Positions 20,743 to 30,775 of a stretch of 64,000 nt of DNA are shown piece by piece (the first letter of the stretch is position 1; each line of letters begins with the position of its first letter). The stretch lies in NCBI GenBank assembly GCA_965231865.1, contig CBDDOJ010000002.1:124001-188000 (forward strand), given 5' to 3'. This DNA comes from WTGA01 sp965231865. Its GTDB lineage: Bacteria; Pseudomonadota; Gammaproteobacteria; Arenicellales; Poriferihabitantaceae. The notes under the pieces were generated by a model. It made no database searches. It was not told the origin of the DNA and was given only the letters and a program-made list of their open reading frames with translations. The translations under genes and the position numbers were made by a program.

Positions 20743-23700
20743 ATGGACCAATTCCATCCAGCGGTTTCCAGGTGGTTTCGGGAATCATTTGAATCACCCA
20801 CCCAGCCTCAAACCGAAGCATGGCATGCCCTCTCCAGCGGCAACCATGCCCTGGTTGCGGCACCCACCGGCTCGGGGAAAACACTGGCCGCGTTCCTGGT
20901 TGCGATTGATGGGCTGGTGAAGCAGGCGGTTCAGGGTTTGCTTAAGGAGGAGGTTACGGTGGTATACGTGTCTCCGCTCAAAGCCCTTTCAAACGACATT
21001 CACCAGAATCTGGAGCAACCCCTGGAGGCAATTCAGGAAAATCTCGAGAGTGATGCCGCATTGTCCGGCCAGAATCCGGCCCCAATCCGGTCAGCGGTCC
21101 GTACAGGCGATACCCCGCAACGGGAACGGACCAAAATGATCCGGACCCCCCCGAATATTCTTGTCACCACCCCGGAATCCCTGTATATCCTGCTGACGTC
21201 AGATTCTGGCCGGAAGATCCTGGGGACTGCCAGAACGCTGATCATTGATGAGATCCATACCATGGTTTCCAGCAAGCGCGGGGCCCATCTCGCATTAAGC
21301 ATGGAAAGGCTGCAGCGCCTGTGCGGGGAGCCGCTCACCAGAATTGGCCTGTCTGCAACCCAGAAACCCATTGAAACCGTCGTGCAATTCCTGACCGGCG
21401 CGGGCAGCAAAAACCACTGCAGCGTTATCGACAGCGGACATCTGCGAGACTGTGATTTGCAAATCTGTCTGCCTGATTCTGCCCTGGAAGCGGTCATGCC
21501 GGGAGAAGTCTGGTCAGAACTGTACCGTAAACTGGAAGAACGGATCGTCTCCCACCGAACCACCCTGATCTTTGTAAACACCCGTCGACTTGCCGAACGC
21601 ATGTCCAAGGCACTGGGGGAGCGTCTTGGAGAAGATGCAGTGACCTCCCATCATGGCAGCCTGGCCAGGGAACACCGGCTTTGTGCAGAACATCGGTTGA
21701 AGACAGGGAGGCTCAAGGCGCTTGTCGCAACCGCCTCCCTCGAACTCGGCATCGATATTGGTGAGATCGACCTGGTCTGTCAGATCGGGTCCCCCCGGTC
21801 AGTAAATGTTTTCCTCCAGCGGGTAGGGCGATCCGGCCACAGTTTGGGAGAAACGCCAAAGGGGGTCCTGTTCCCGCTTTCCCGGGATGACCTGATTGAA
21901 TGCGTGGCTTTGCTGGGAGCGGTGAGAGAGGGCGACCTTGACCTGTTGTCAATCTATCCCCTCCCCCTGGATGTGCTGGCCCAACAGATCATTGCGGAAG
22001 TGTCTGCGGGAAAAATGAAACTCGATGACCTCTTCCAGATGGTCAGGAAGGCGAGCCCCTATGCCGGACTGGAACGGGGCCGGTTCGACGAGGTTGTCAA
22101 CATGGTGGCGGAAGGATTCAACACCCGCCGGGGCCGCCGTTCTGCCTACCTCCATCTTGATGCAGTCAATGGACTGGTCGGGCCGAGAAAAGGCGCCCGA
22201 TTAACGGCCATCACCAATGGCGGAACCATCCCTGACCAGTTTGATTACGATGTGGTCCTGCAGCCTGACGGCTTGAAAATTGGCACCCTGAACGAGGATT
22301 TTTCATTTGAATCCCTGCCCGGGGATATTTTTCAGTTGGGGAACACTTCCTACCAGATACTGAAAGTGGAGACCGGGAAAGTCTTCGTGGTGGACGCCAG
22401 GGGCCAACCCCCCAATATTCCGTTTTGGTTCGGAGAGGCCCCCGGCCGAACAGACGTTGTGAGCCATGCTGTTTCCCGATTGAGAAAATTTGTGGGGGCC
22501 GCATTGTCGGACGGGAGGGAAAGCGCTCGAGGCAAGGTGCAGGAGTATTACCGGATATCGGACAATACAGCGAACCAGCTTGTCAACTATCTGGCTGCCG
22601 CCCAGGCCGCGCTGGGGGCATTGCCGACAACGGACACCATTATTTTTGAGCGGTTTTTCGATGAAGCGGGAGATCAGCATCTGGTCATTCACTCTACTTT
22701 CGGGTCCCGGGCAAATCGGGCCTGGGGCCTGGCACTGCGCAAAAGATTTTGCAGAAAGTTCAATTTTGAGCTCCAGGCCGCCGCACTGGAAGATGCGATT
22801 GTACTGTCACTGGGAAGCACCCACAGTTTTCCCTTGAGTGACCCGGCCGGATATCTGAAAAAAGATTCCGTAGAGGAAATACTCACCCAGGCGCTGCTGG
22901 ATGCCCCGATGTTCCCCACGCACTGGCGCTGGAATGCGTCGATTGCCCTGGCAATCAGGCGCTTCTCGAACGGGACCAGGACCCCACCGCAGTTTCAGCG
23001 CAGCAACGCTGAAGATTTGATGGCGCTGGTGTTTCCGGACCAGATTGCCTGTGCGGAAAATCTCGCCGGATACCGGGAAATTCCCGACCACCCACTGGTG
23101 GCACAGACACTGTATGATTGCCTGAACCGCCTGATGGATGTGAACCGGTTAAAGAACATCCTGGAAAATCTCCATGACGGAAACATTGCGCTGGTTTGCA
23201 GGGAGTTGGCGGCTCCTTCACTGCTGGCCGAAGAAATTCTGGTCGCCAAACCTTATGCATTTTTGGACGATACCCCCGCAGAGGAACGGCGAACATCGCT
23301 GGTTCGAACCCGGCAGTTCCTGCACCCTGAAGATGCCGTCGCCCTGGGTGTGCTCGACCAGCAGGTGATCCGCAGTGTTCGGCAGGAAGCATGGCCGGAT
23401 GCCGGCAATCCGGATGAATGTCACGATGCCCTGCTTATACTGGGGGGCATCACTGCCCGGGAGGCGGCGGTGCACGGGTGGCTGGACTGGCTGGGCAGGC
23501 TTGCCCGGGACAATCGCGCTTGTGAACTGACAATAAAGGACGCGGTATTTTGGGTCGCATCGGAACGATTGCATTTGTGGCGGGGGGTTCACACGCATCT
23601 CCCCATACCCGCCGCTCCCGGGGGCGTCCCGGTCCCGGACTCCGGGGACCCGGGAGACGGATTAACGGAACTGGTTCGAATGCGGCTCCAGGGAACCGGT

Positions 23701-25074
23701 CCCATTACCGGGAAACAGCTGGCCCGGTTTTTCGGGGTCGCTGAAAAAACCGTCCGGGCCAGCCTGTTATTGCTGGAACAGGAAGGGTATGTCATGTCCG
23801 GCAATTTCGAAGCGAATCCAGATTCAGACGGAAATGAAATGCAGTGGTGCGAACGCGGGATTTTGGCAAGAATTCATCGTCGAACCGTCCGGAATTTACG
23901 CAGGCACATACAGCCGGCTTCCATCACGGGATTCATGCGATTCCTGTTCCGGTGGCAGGGGCTGGATGGAGGCAGCGATTCAGCACAGGGCAACCCGGAA
24001 GCCCTTGCGGGGGTTCTCAAGCAACTGGAGGGAGTGGAGGTAGCTGCGGAAGCCTGGGAGGAATCTGTGTTGCCGGCCAGACTGAATGACTACCAGCCGT
24101 ACTGGCTGGATATGTTGTGCGCCAGTGGCCGGGCAAGCTGGCTGCGATTAAGCCGGTCCACCAACCTGGTTTCGGTCAGTCCGAAACTCAACAAGCAAAG
24201 CCCCATTGCCTTGCTTTCCAGGATAACCAGAGACCACTGGCTGGATTCCGGCCGGGCACCGCAAGGCAATCATTTGCTATCCCATCGTGGAAGAAAGGTC
24301 CATACCCTGCTGGCTGTTCATGGACCCCAGTTTTTTGACGATCTGGTTCGCCACGGTGAGATGGCCTTCGATGTTGAGCAGGGATTGGCGGAACTCGCAG
24401 GACTGGGAATGGTCAGCAGTGACAACTTTGCCGGACTTCGGGCACTGATCCAGTCTTCTTCGCAATCCGGCTGGACAGCCAGAAACCGGAAACGGGTCAG
24501 TAAAACGGTCATGCTGGACGCGGGACGCTGGGCCCCAACCAAATTCCAGGAAACCCAAAATGATGGACCGCAATGGGATTCCATCGAATACATCGCGGGG
24601 ATATTGCTCGGCCGGTACGGGGTCGTCTTTCGTCGCTTACTGGACCTGGAACCCGGCCTTCCAAACTGGCGGGAACTGCAGTACGTTTACCGGCGCATGG
24701 AAGCCCGGGGGGATGTCCGGGGCGGTCGCTTCGTCAATGGGTTTTCCGGAGAACAATTTGCCCTGCCTGAAGCGGTGGGGCTACTGCGCCATATGGAGAA
24801 GAAGGACGGTGAACCGGCACTGGTTTCCATCAGCGCGGCCGACCCCCTGAATCTGACTGGAATGGTGCTTCCGGGAGACCGGGTGCCCAAAACCAGGAAA
24901 AACCGATTGCTGTTTCAGCATGGTGAACTGGTGGCAACCCTCATTTCAGGAGAGATCAAATGGTTAAAGGCCGTCGAGCAAAACCAGAAATGGCAGGCAC
25001 AGCAAAAACTGACTGGATTTGCAGCGGTAAAAAGTATCCGGCACCGGCCCCGCCGGTTTCCGCCGGTACACTGA
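20743..25074 (+). CDS. lhr: Large helicase-related protein Lhr
   Basis: A superfamily 2 DNA helicase of the full-length Lhr type (1,443 aa; E. coli Lhr is 1,538), linked to DNA repair. Walker A is in APTGSGKTLAAFL (residues 40-52), the DEIH box in LIIDEIHTM, and the SAT motif in RIGLSATQ. Motifs IV-VI (NTRRLAERMSKAL, ATASLELGIDIGEIDLVCQIG, QRVGRSGH) lie by residue 375. The Lhr-core winged-helix and Domain 4 regions follow to about 870. The remaining C-terminal half carries helix-turn-helix-like stretches (GTGPITGKQLARFFGVAEKTVRASL) of the long Lhr type. No Shine-Dalgarno is seen before the start. The 290 bases upstream hold no clear gene. Confidence 0.93.
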   Translation: MDQFHPAVSRWFRESFESPTQPQTEAWHALSSGNHALVAAPTGSGKTLAAFLVAIDGLVKQAVQGLLKEEVTVVYVSPLKALSNDIHQNLEQPLEAIQENLESDAALSGQNPAPIRSAVRTGDTPQRERTKMIRTPPNILVTTPESLYILLTSDSGRKILGTARTLIIDEIHTMVSSKRGAHLALSMERLQRLCGEPLTRIGLSATQKPIETVVQFLTGAGSKNHCSVIDSGHLRDCDLQICLPDSALEAVMPGEVWSELYRKLEERIVSHRTTLIFVNTRRLAERMSKALGERLGEDAVTSHHGSLAREHRLCAEHRLKTGRLKALVATASLELGIDIGEIDLVCQIGSPRSVNVFLQRVGRSGHSLGETPKGVLFPLSRDDLIECVALLGAVREGDLDLLSIYPLPLDVLAQQIIAEVSAGKMKLDDLFQMVRKASPYAGLERGRFDEVVNMVAEGFNTRRGRRSAYLHLDAVNGLVGPRKGARLTAITNGGTIPDQFDYDVVLQPDGLKIGTLNEDFSFESLPGDIFQLGNTSYQILKVETGKVFVVDARGQPPNIPFWFGEAPGRTDVVSHAVSRLRKFVGAALSDGRESARGKVQEYYRISDNTANQLVNYLAAAQAALGALPTTDTIIFERFFDEAGDQHLVIHSTFGSRANRAWGLALRKRFCRKFNFELQAAALEDAIVLSLGSTHSFPLSDPAGYLKKDSVEEILTQALLDAPMFPTHWRWNASIALAIRRFSNGTRTPPQFQRSNAEDLMALVFPDQIACAENLAGYREIPDHPLVAQTLYDCLNRLMDVNRLKNILENLHDGNIALVCRELAAPSLLAEEILVAKPYAFLDDTPAEERRTSLVRTRQFLHPEDAVALGVLDQQVIRSVRQEAWPDAGNPDECHDALLILGGITAREAAVHGWLDWLGRLARDNRACELTIKDAVFWVASERLHLWRGVHTHLPIPAAPGGVPVPDSGDPGDGLTELVRMRLQGTGPITGKQLARFFGVAEKTVRASLLLLEQEGYVMSGNFEANPDSDGNEMQWCERGILARIHRRTVRNLRRHIQPASITGFMRFLFRWQGLDGGSDSAQGNPEALAGVLKQLEGVEVAAEAWEESVLPARLNDYQPYWLDMLCASGRASWLRLSRSTNLVSVSPKLNKQSPIALLSRITRDHWLDSGRAPQGNHLLSHRGRKVHTLLAVHGPQFFDDLVRHGEMAFDVEQGLAELAGLGMVSSDNFAGLRALIQSSSQSGWTARNRKRVSKTVMLDAGRWAPTKFQETQNDGPQWDSIEYIAGILLGRYGVVFRRLLDLEPGLPNWRELQYVYRRMEARGDVRGGRFVNGFSGEQFALPEAVGLLRHMEKKDGEPALVSISAADPLNLTGMVLPGDRVPKTRKNRLLFQHGELVATLISGEIKWLKAVEQNQKWQAQQKLTGFAAVKSIRHRPRRFPPVH

Positions 25075-25106
25075 CAACCCCATACCCATGGAATGCGTAT
25101 CGAATA

Positions 25107-25682
25107 TCAATCGCTGACCGACAGTGCCCGCATTCCACTGACCAGATAATCCCAGACGTACTCTGCAAAACTCCATCTCACCTGAATTTCAAACGAAGGC
25201 GCGTTGCTGATCTTGTGCAGCAATATGCTGGCGTGTCCGAACCGGGTCTGCGCGCACGCCCCCTTGTTGAATACCGAGGGATGCAAGTCCAGGGGGCAGG
25301 CCCTGGACAATAAATCGGCAGAACCGGAACCATCCAGTCTCAAGACCGTGTAGTAGTCACTGACCTCCACCACCGCACTGTGAATGCCGGCCAGGCGGGA
25401 CCGGAGGTCGGCGACAAGCGTTGGGGTTTGTGGGAGGCCACCGTGGCACAACCACTCATCCGGGCCAAGCCAGAACACGGTGGTGGTGTCCCCCATGTGC
25501 CGGGTATTGGGCTTGATGGGTGGAACGATCCCAAGAACGGATGTCACGGCGGCCAGGAATTGTTTGTTTCCGGCGTCTCCGCGCAGGTTTATTTTCCCGC
25601 ACAGCGGCAATTCTCCGAGCCGGACTGGCCCGTCAATCCGCACACGGTTATAGACCGGCGATATGATTTTGATCTCGTTCAC
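25107..25682 (-). CDS. soxG: Sarcosine oxidase gamma subunit
   Basis: The small gamma subunit (191 aa) of heterotetrameric sarcosine oxidase, which stabilises the alpha-beta core. The family signatures GDTTTVFWLGPDEWL and VVEVSDYYTVLRLDG are present, followed by LSRACPLDLHPSVF and the C-terminal SFAEYVWDYL. It is the last gene of the soxBDAG operon, starting 15 bases after soxA. Its end faces the lhr stop 32 bases away, so the two transcripts converge. Confidence 0.92.
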   Translation of the reverse strand: MNEIKIISPVYNRVRIDGPVRLGELPLCGKINLRGDAGNKQFLAAVTSVLGIVPPIKPNTRHMGDTTTVFWLGPDEWLCHGGLPQTPTLVADLRSRLAGIHSAVVEVSDYYTVLRLDGSGSADLLSRACPLDLHPSVFNKGACAQTRFGHASILLHKISNAPSFEIQVRWSFAEYVWDYLVSGMRALSVSD

Positions 25683-25697
25683 GGGCGCATTCTTCGT

Positions 25698-28697
25698 CTA
25701 TGGCAGAAATACGGTATCGGTGACGGTTACCTTTTGACTGGACCCATCCATCAACGGCACATCCAGCGTTTGGCCTTTTCGATTGAATCCATCCTTGAGC
25801 AGGGCCAATGCAATCGAACGACCGACATTTGGGCTCATGTAGCTTGAACTGACATGACCCAGCATTTCCATGGGAGGACGGGGCCGGAGGTTTTCAACAA
25901 CGTGGGCCCCTTCCGGAAGTACAAATTTAGGGTCTTCCGTCAATAGGCCGACCAGTTGTTTCCGGCCTTCCCTGGACGTGTCGGCTCTTGAAAAGGAACG
26001 TCTGCCCAGAAAATCACTTTTCTTTTTGGAAACAATCCAATCCATGCCAAGGTCCATTGGCGTAACCGTTCCATCGGTATCCTGGCCAACGATAATGAAC
26101 CCTTTTTCGGCCCGCAGTACGTGCATGGCCTCCGTGCCATAGGGACATAACCCGTCTTCATCCCCCGCTTCCATGAGTGCTTCCCACAAAGAAAGCCCGT
26201 ATCTTGCCGGCACATTGATTTCAAAAGACAGTTCGCCGGTAAAGCTGATTCGGAATATTCTTGCCGGAATGCCGGCTACCTCGGCGTTCACCATGGTCAT
26301 AAACGGCATGGACTGGTCATCCAGTGGATGGTCCGTGAGTTTCTCAAGCACCTTCCTTGACTTGGGTCCACTCAAAGCGGCCACGGCCCACTGTTCCGTT
26401 ACACTGGTCGCGTAGACTTCCATCTCCGGCCATTCCGTCTGCAACCATTCCTCGATCCAGCTCATGACCCGGGCCGCTCCACCGGTAGTGGTTGTCATGT
26501 GGTAATGGTTTTCCCCCAGACAGGTGGTTACCCCGTCATCGAATACCATGCCGTGCTCATTCAGCATCAGCCCATAGCGGCAACGTCCCGGTGCAAGCTG
26601 GTCCCATGCATTGGTGTATAACATGTTCAACAGCCGGATACTGTCCTTCCCCTGCAAATCGATTTTCCCCAGTGTCGTGGCATCCAGCAGGCCACAATTC
26701 TTCCGCACCGAAAGACATTCGCGCTGGACCGCGGCATGCATGTCTTCTCTCATATTGGGAAAATACCTGGGCCGTTTCCAGTCGCCGACATCTTCATAGA
26801 CGGCACTGTTCCGGTCATGCCATGCATGCATGGGGGTTTTGCGCCTCTGCAGGAAAAGATCTCTTCGGTCATGACCGACGATGGCGCCAAAACTGAGTGG
26901 TGTATAAGGGGGTCTGAATGTAGTGGTACCGACTTCGGGTATGGTGGTGTTTCGAATGTCCGCCATCACGGCCAGGGCGTTGACACTGGATGTCTTTCCC
27001 TGGTCAGTGCCCATTCCCGTCGTGGTATACCGTTTCAGGTGTTCCACGGATTCGAATCCCTCTCTTGCGGCCAGTTCGATGTCACTGACCGTTGAATCGT
27101 TGTGGAGTTCATGAAAATGCTTTTTCCGGCCCTGGCCAACAGGATGATCACAGGGCAGAACCCAGATGGGACGGGAGGGGCCCGGCACCGGGTCGGTGGA
27201 TGTTGCCTCCAGAACCAGATGGCCGGTATCAAATCCCGCTGCCTGCGCCGCCGAGCAACCCGCATCAAATCCTTCCGCCAAACAGTCATTCAACTGCTCG
27301 GAACCGCCACACGATCCGGCAACGGATACCGGATTGTTGGCCCAGGGTCGGTCCGGAACAAAACAGTGCCGGTCCGGAACATATTTCAATTTGCCCTTTG
27401 CCTGGCTGAACAAATGCACGGTGGGGGTCCAGCCCCCGGATACCCCAACCACCTCACAGTCGATGGTTTGTACCTCGCCACGCACCTCCTTCCCGCTCCC
27501 GTCGATTTCCATCACCTGCACTTTCCTGATTTTTCCCCGGGCATATTCCAGGCCGGTAATCGTGGAATTTTCAATAATCCGGATTCCAAGCGCTCTGGTT
27601 CGTTGTACGAGTTCTCCCTGGGGATTTTCCCGGACATCAACGACATGGACCTCTATGCCCGCTTTTTTGGCATCCACTGCCGTCCAGTAGGCGCTGTCGT
27701 TATTGGTGAACAGGGCCATCCGCATGGATGGGGCAACGGCATAACGGTTGATATAACTGCGTATGGCACTGGCAAGCATGACCCCCGGGCGGTCATTGTC
27801 TGCAAAGACCAGGGGTCGCTCGATTCCCCCGGTGGCCAGAACGACCTGTTTCGCCCGTATTTTCCACAGTCTTTCCTTCACGGCCTTGCCGGCCTGGTTG
27901 GGCCCAAGGTGTTCATTCACCCTTTCGTTGGCGACGACAAAATTATAATCGTAGTACCCGGTCGCCGTTGTGTTGGGCAGGAGCCTGACCTCCCCCATGC
28001 GCTGCAGTTCGGAAATCCTCTCCCTCACCCACTGGTCCGCGGGCAAATCATTGATTTGTGCGGAATCGCTCAGCAGTGCCCCGCCGAATTCATTCTTCTC
28101 GTCAACGAGCATCACCCGGGCACCCACCCTTCCGGCCACACAGGCGGCCTGAAGGCCAGCAGGCCCACCACCGATGACGAGCACATCACAATGGGCATGG
28201 GTTTTGTCATAGAAATCCGGATCAATGTCCGTCGGGGATTTCCCAAGTCCCGCCGCTTTGCGGATATACTTTTCGTACGTCATCCATAACGAAGAAGGCC
28301 ACATAAACGTCTTGTAGTAAAATCCCGCGGGGAGGATGCGGGAAACCCGGGAAGCGATGGCGCCGAGGTCGAAAGTGACTGAGGGCCAGCAGTTTTGTGA
28401 ACTGGCGTGCAGTCCGTCGTACAACTGGATTTCGGTTGCCCGCCGGTTGGGTTCGGTATAGGCACCGCTTTCGAGTTGTACCAGGGCATTGGGTTCTTCC
28501 GACCCGGCGGAGTAGATCCCCCTCGGGCGGTGATACTTGAAACTTCTTCCAACGAGCATCACGCCATTTGCAATCAGCGCAGAAGCCAGGGTATCGCCGG
28601 AAAACCCTTCATAAGCCTTGTCGTCATACCAGAATCGGACCGGTTTGCTCCGGTCGATGCGGCCTCCCTGTCCAAGACGGTTAACCTGTCTACTCAT
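25698..28697 (-). CDS. soxA: Sarcosine oxidase alpha subunit
   Basis: The 999-aa alpha subunit, which binds NAD and takes the methylene group onto tetrahydrofolate. The N-terminal region (10-90) has GFSGDTLASALIANGV and FKYHRPRGI. The dinucleotide-binding motif VLVIGGGPAGLQAA is at about 172-185, and a second redox core follows to about 500. The C-terminal 400 residues are an aminomethyltransferase (GcvT-like) domain with ELSFEINVPARYG and a conserved GTEAMHVLRAEKGF. The overall reaction oxidises sarcosine to glycine, giving methylene-THF and hydrogen peroxide. It overlaps soxD by four bases (ATGA), so translation is likely coupled. Confidence 0.96.
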   Translation of the reverse strand: MSRQVNRLGQGGRIDRSKPVRFWYDDKAYEGFSGDTLASALIANGVMLVGRSFKYHRPRGIYSAGSEEPNALVQLESGAYTEPNRRATEIQLYDGLHASSQNCWPSVTFDLGAIASRVSRILPAGFYYKTFMWPSSLWMTYEKYIRKAAGLGKSPTDIDPDFYDKTHAHCDVLVIGGGPAGLQAACVAGRVGARVMLVDEKNEFGGALLSDSAQINDLPADQWVRERISELQRMGEVRLLPNTTATGYYDYNFVVANERVNEHLGPNQAGKAVKERLWKIRAKQVVLATGGIERPLVFADNDRPGVMLASAIRSYINRYAVAPSMRMALFTNNDSAYWTAVDAKKAGIEVHVVDVRENPQGELVQRTRALGIRIIENSTITGLEYARGKIRKVQVMEIDGSGKEVRGEVQTIDCEVVGVSGGWTPTVHLFSQAKGKLKYVPDRHCFVPDRPWANNPVSVAGSCGGSEQLNDCLAEGFDAGCSAAQAAGFDTGHLVLEATSTDPVPGPSRPIWVLPCDHPVGQGRKKHFHELHNDSTVSDIELAAREGFESVEHLKRYTTTGMGTDQGKTSSVNALAVMADIRNTTIPEVGTTTFRPPYTPLSFGAIVGHDRRDLFLQRRKTPMHAWHDRNSAVYEDVGDWKRPRYFPNMREDMHAAVQRECLSVRKNCGLLDATTLGKIDLQGKDSIRLLNMLYTNAWDQLAPGRCRYGLMLNEHGMVFDDGVTTCLGENHYHMTTTTGGAARVMSWIEEWLQTEWPEMEVYATSVTEQWAVAALSGPKSRKVLEKLTDHPLDDQSMPFMTMVNAEVAGIPARIFRISFTGELSFEINVPARYGLSLWEALMEAGDEDGLCPYGTEAMHVLRAEKGFIIVGQDTDGTVTPMDLGMDWIVSKKKSDFLGRRSFSRADTSREGRKQLVGLLTEDPKFVLPEGAHVVENLRPRPPMEMLGHVSSSYMSPNVGRSIALALLKDGFNRKGQTLDVPLMDGSSQKVTVTDTVFLP

Positions 28698-28975
28698 TCT
28701 TCCACCTCAGGGCGGGCATCCTCCGGCTTGTAGGTGGCATGGATATGGTCCGTGATGGTGTTGCGCACCACGTTAAACCATCGCCTGCAGCCATGGCTGT
28801 GGACCCAGCGTTCATAATGCAGGCCTTTCGGATTCGTCCGAAAGAACACGTAATCTCCCCATTCCTCATCCGAAAGCGTATACGGGTCCCTGGGCCGGGA
28901 GATATGCGCCTCTCCATGGGCCGTGAATTCTGACTGGTCGCGCTTCCCGCACCAGGGGCATTCAATAATCAGCAT
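28694..28975 (-). CDS. soxD: Sarcosine oxidase delta subunit
   Basis: A 93-aa zinc-binding delta subunit. It begins MLIIECPWCGKRDQSEF, carrying the CxxC pair, and has the family hallmarks SDEEWGDYVFFRTNPKG and RWVHSHGCRRWFNVVRNT. The His and Cys residues expected to complete the zinc site (HGC) are present. It shares one base with the soxB stop and four bases with the soxA start, which implies tight translational coupling within soxBDAG. Confidence 0.95.
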   Translation of the reverse strand: MLIIECPWCGKRDQSEFTAHGEAHISRPRDPYTLSDEEWGDYVFFRTNPKGLHYERWVHSHGCRRWFNVVRNTITDHIHATYKPEDARPEVEE

Positions 28976-30219
28976 CAGTGCGCTACCGCGGCCGCGGCCC
29001 CTTCATCCACCAGCGCGCCGGTATTGAACCGATTGATTGAAAACGGTTGGGCGATGGGGTGCATTTCTCCCCTGGCCATGGAGTGGGCAAACACATTTCC
29101 GGACCCTGGGGTGGCCTTGAAGCCCCCGGTTCCCCAGCCGCAGTTAAAATACAGGTTCTCAACGGAAGTTTTGGAAATAATCGGCGACCGGTCAACGGTT
29201 ACATCCACAATTCCGCCCCATTGCCGCAACATCTTCAACCTGGAAAAAATGGGGTACAACTCAATGACTGGACCCACCGTTTCCTCGATCACATCAAAAC
29301 CACCCCGCTGTGAATAGGAATTGTAGGCATCGGACCCCGCACCAATGACCAGTTCCCCCTTGTCAGACTGGCTGATGTAGGCATGTATGCTTCCCGACAT
29401 CACCACACAATCCAGAATTGGCTTGATTGGCTCGGAGACCAGGGCCTGCAGGGGAAACGACTCGATGGGAAGGCGGAAACCGGCCATTTCAGCCAGCACA
29501 GAACAGTGGCCCGCGACGACACATCCCACTTTTTTTGCCCCGATGAACCCCTGGGTGGTTTCCACCCCCTGAACGGTGTTGTGTTCTATTTTGAATCCGG
29601 TAACTTCGCAATTCTGAATAATGTCCACCCCCCGGTCATCCGCCGCCCGGGCATAGCCCCAGGCCACCGCATCATGGCGGGCGGTACCGCCCCTGCCCTG
29701 CAATACCGCTCCAAGAACCGGATAACGGCAGTTCAGGTTGATAAAGGGCACCCTCTCTTTCACCTGCTCCGGCGACAGGAATTCGGAGTCGATATCATTC
29801 AGGTAAATGGCATTCCCGCGTCTTCCTATTTCCTGGAGGTCGTGCACATTGTGCGCGAGATGAAGCAATCCACGCTGGGAAAACATGACATTGTAATTCA
29901 GGTCACGGCTCAGGCCTTCCCACAGCTTCATTGCGTGCTCATAGAGAAGGGCGGACTCATCCCACAGGTAGTTGGAACGCACGATGGTGGTATTTCGACC
30001 GGTATTGCCTCCTCCGAGCCAGCCTTTTTCAATCACCGCTACATTGGTGATGCCGTGTTCCTTCGCAAGATAATAAGCGGTGGCAAGGCCATGTCCGCCA
30101 CCGCCGACAATCACCACATCATATTCCTTCCTGGGTTGCGGGCTGCGCCAGGCGCGTTGCCAATTCTGGTGATAGCTGACCGCATTGCGGATCAGGCTGA
30201 AGACAGAGTAGCGCTTCAT
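28975..30219 (-). CDS. soxB: Sarcosine oxidase beta subunit
   Basis: The 414-aa beta subunit holds the covalent FMN and the FAD site where sarcosine is oxidised. The FAD-binding motif DVVIVGGGGHGLATAYYLA is at residues 34-52, followed by IEKGWLGGGNTGRNTT. The C-terminal part has FNCGWGTGGFKATPGSG. It is the first gene of the operon, so the promoter should lie in the 556-base gap upstream, which I could not resolve. Sarcosine comes from creatinine, or from choline and glycine betaine breakdown; neither pathway is in the window. Confidence 0.96.
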   Translation of the reverse strand: MKRYSVFSLIRNAVSYHQNWQRAWRSPQPRKEYDVVIVGGGGHGLATAYYLAKEHGITNVAVIEKGWLGGGNTGRNTTIVRSNYLWDESALLYEHAMKLWEGLSRDLNYNVMFSQRGLLHLAHNVHDLQEIGRRGNAIYLNDIDSEFLSPEQVKERVPFINLNCRYPVLGAVLQGRGGTARHDAVAWGYARAADDRGVDIIQNCEVTGFKIEHNTVQGVETTQGFIGAKKVGCVVAGHCSVLAEMAGFRLPIESFPLQALVSEPIKPILDCVVMSGSIHAYISQSDKGELVIGAGSDAYNSYSQRGGFDVIEETVGPVIELYPIFSRLKMLRQWGGIVDVTVDRSPIISKTSVENLYFNCGWGTGGFKATPGSGNVFAHSMARGEMHPIAQPFSINRFNTGALVDEGAAAAVAH

Positions 30220-30775
30220 GAGTCAGGATGATTTCAGTTGGGTCATTCGGATGGTGGTCCCTGTTGGATTATATCAACCCTGCGGGCCAGATATCGACTG
30301 CATTATCGGTCCCGTTTCCATTCAAGCCTCCATGGCTTCCCCTGTCCAGGGAAAACCAAACCGGCCGGTTCATTCACGCCTGGAACCATTGCCAGAATTT
30401 TGCTGCCGGGCACCCTGGGATACCTCACTGGATTCCGGTTGCAGGTTGACGCACCGGGCTGCAGCGGATCACGGCATCAGACCGAAGACCCGCTTTGCAG
30501 GCACATTATAGCCATTATTCGAATTGGCATGGACAATAAAATTCGCCAATCCTGGAAAATCAGCGCGGCACTGAATGGGCCGGCACTGGCCAGGACTGAA
30601 GCGGATTGCCAATGAGCCGGGAATTCTCCCAGCCGGACAGCAATCCACCGGCAAGTCAGGTACACTTCAGGCTCGCCGTTGCGGACGGTTTGCTGCCTGC
30701 CCCCATGGAAGGAAGCATCTCAACCGCCCCCGCCACCATGCGTGCGAACCATTGTCACTTTTCAAAGGGATCCCA
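30220..30775. other. Intergenic region between soxB and the HNH endonuclease gene
   Basis: This 556-base divergent region holds no gene I can support. Several short open frames exist on both strands, but none resembles a protein or has a ribosome-binding site. It should carry the promoters for both flanking transcripts. Confidence 0.5.

Noticed and set aside
27102..28289. 395-codon plus-strand open frame opposite soxA
   Set aside because: Antisense to the well-supported alpha subunit and lacking any family features.
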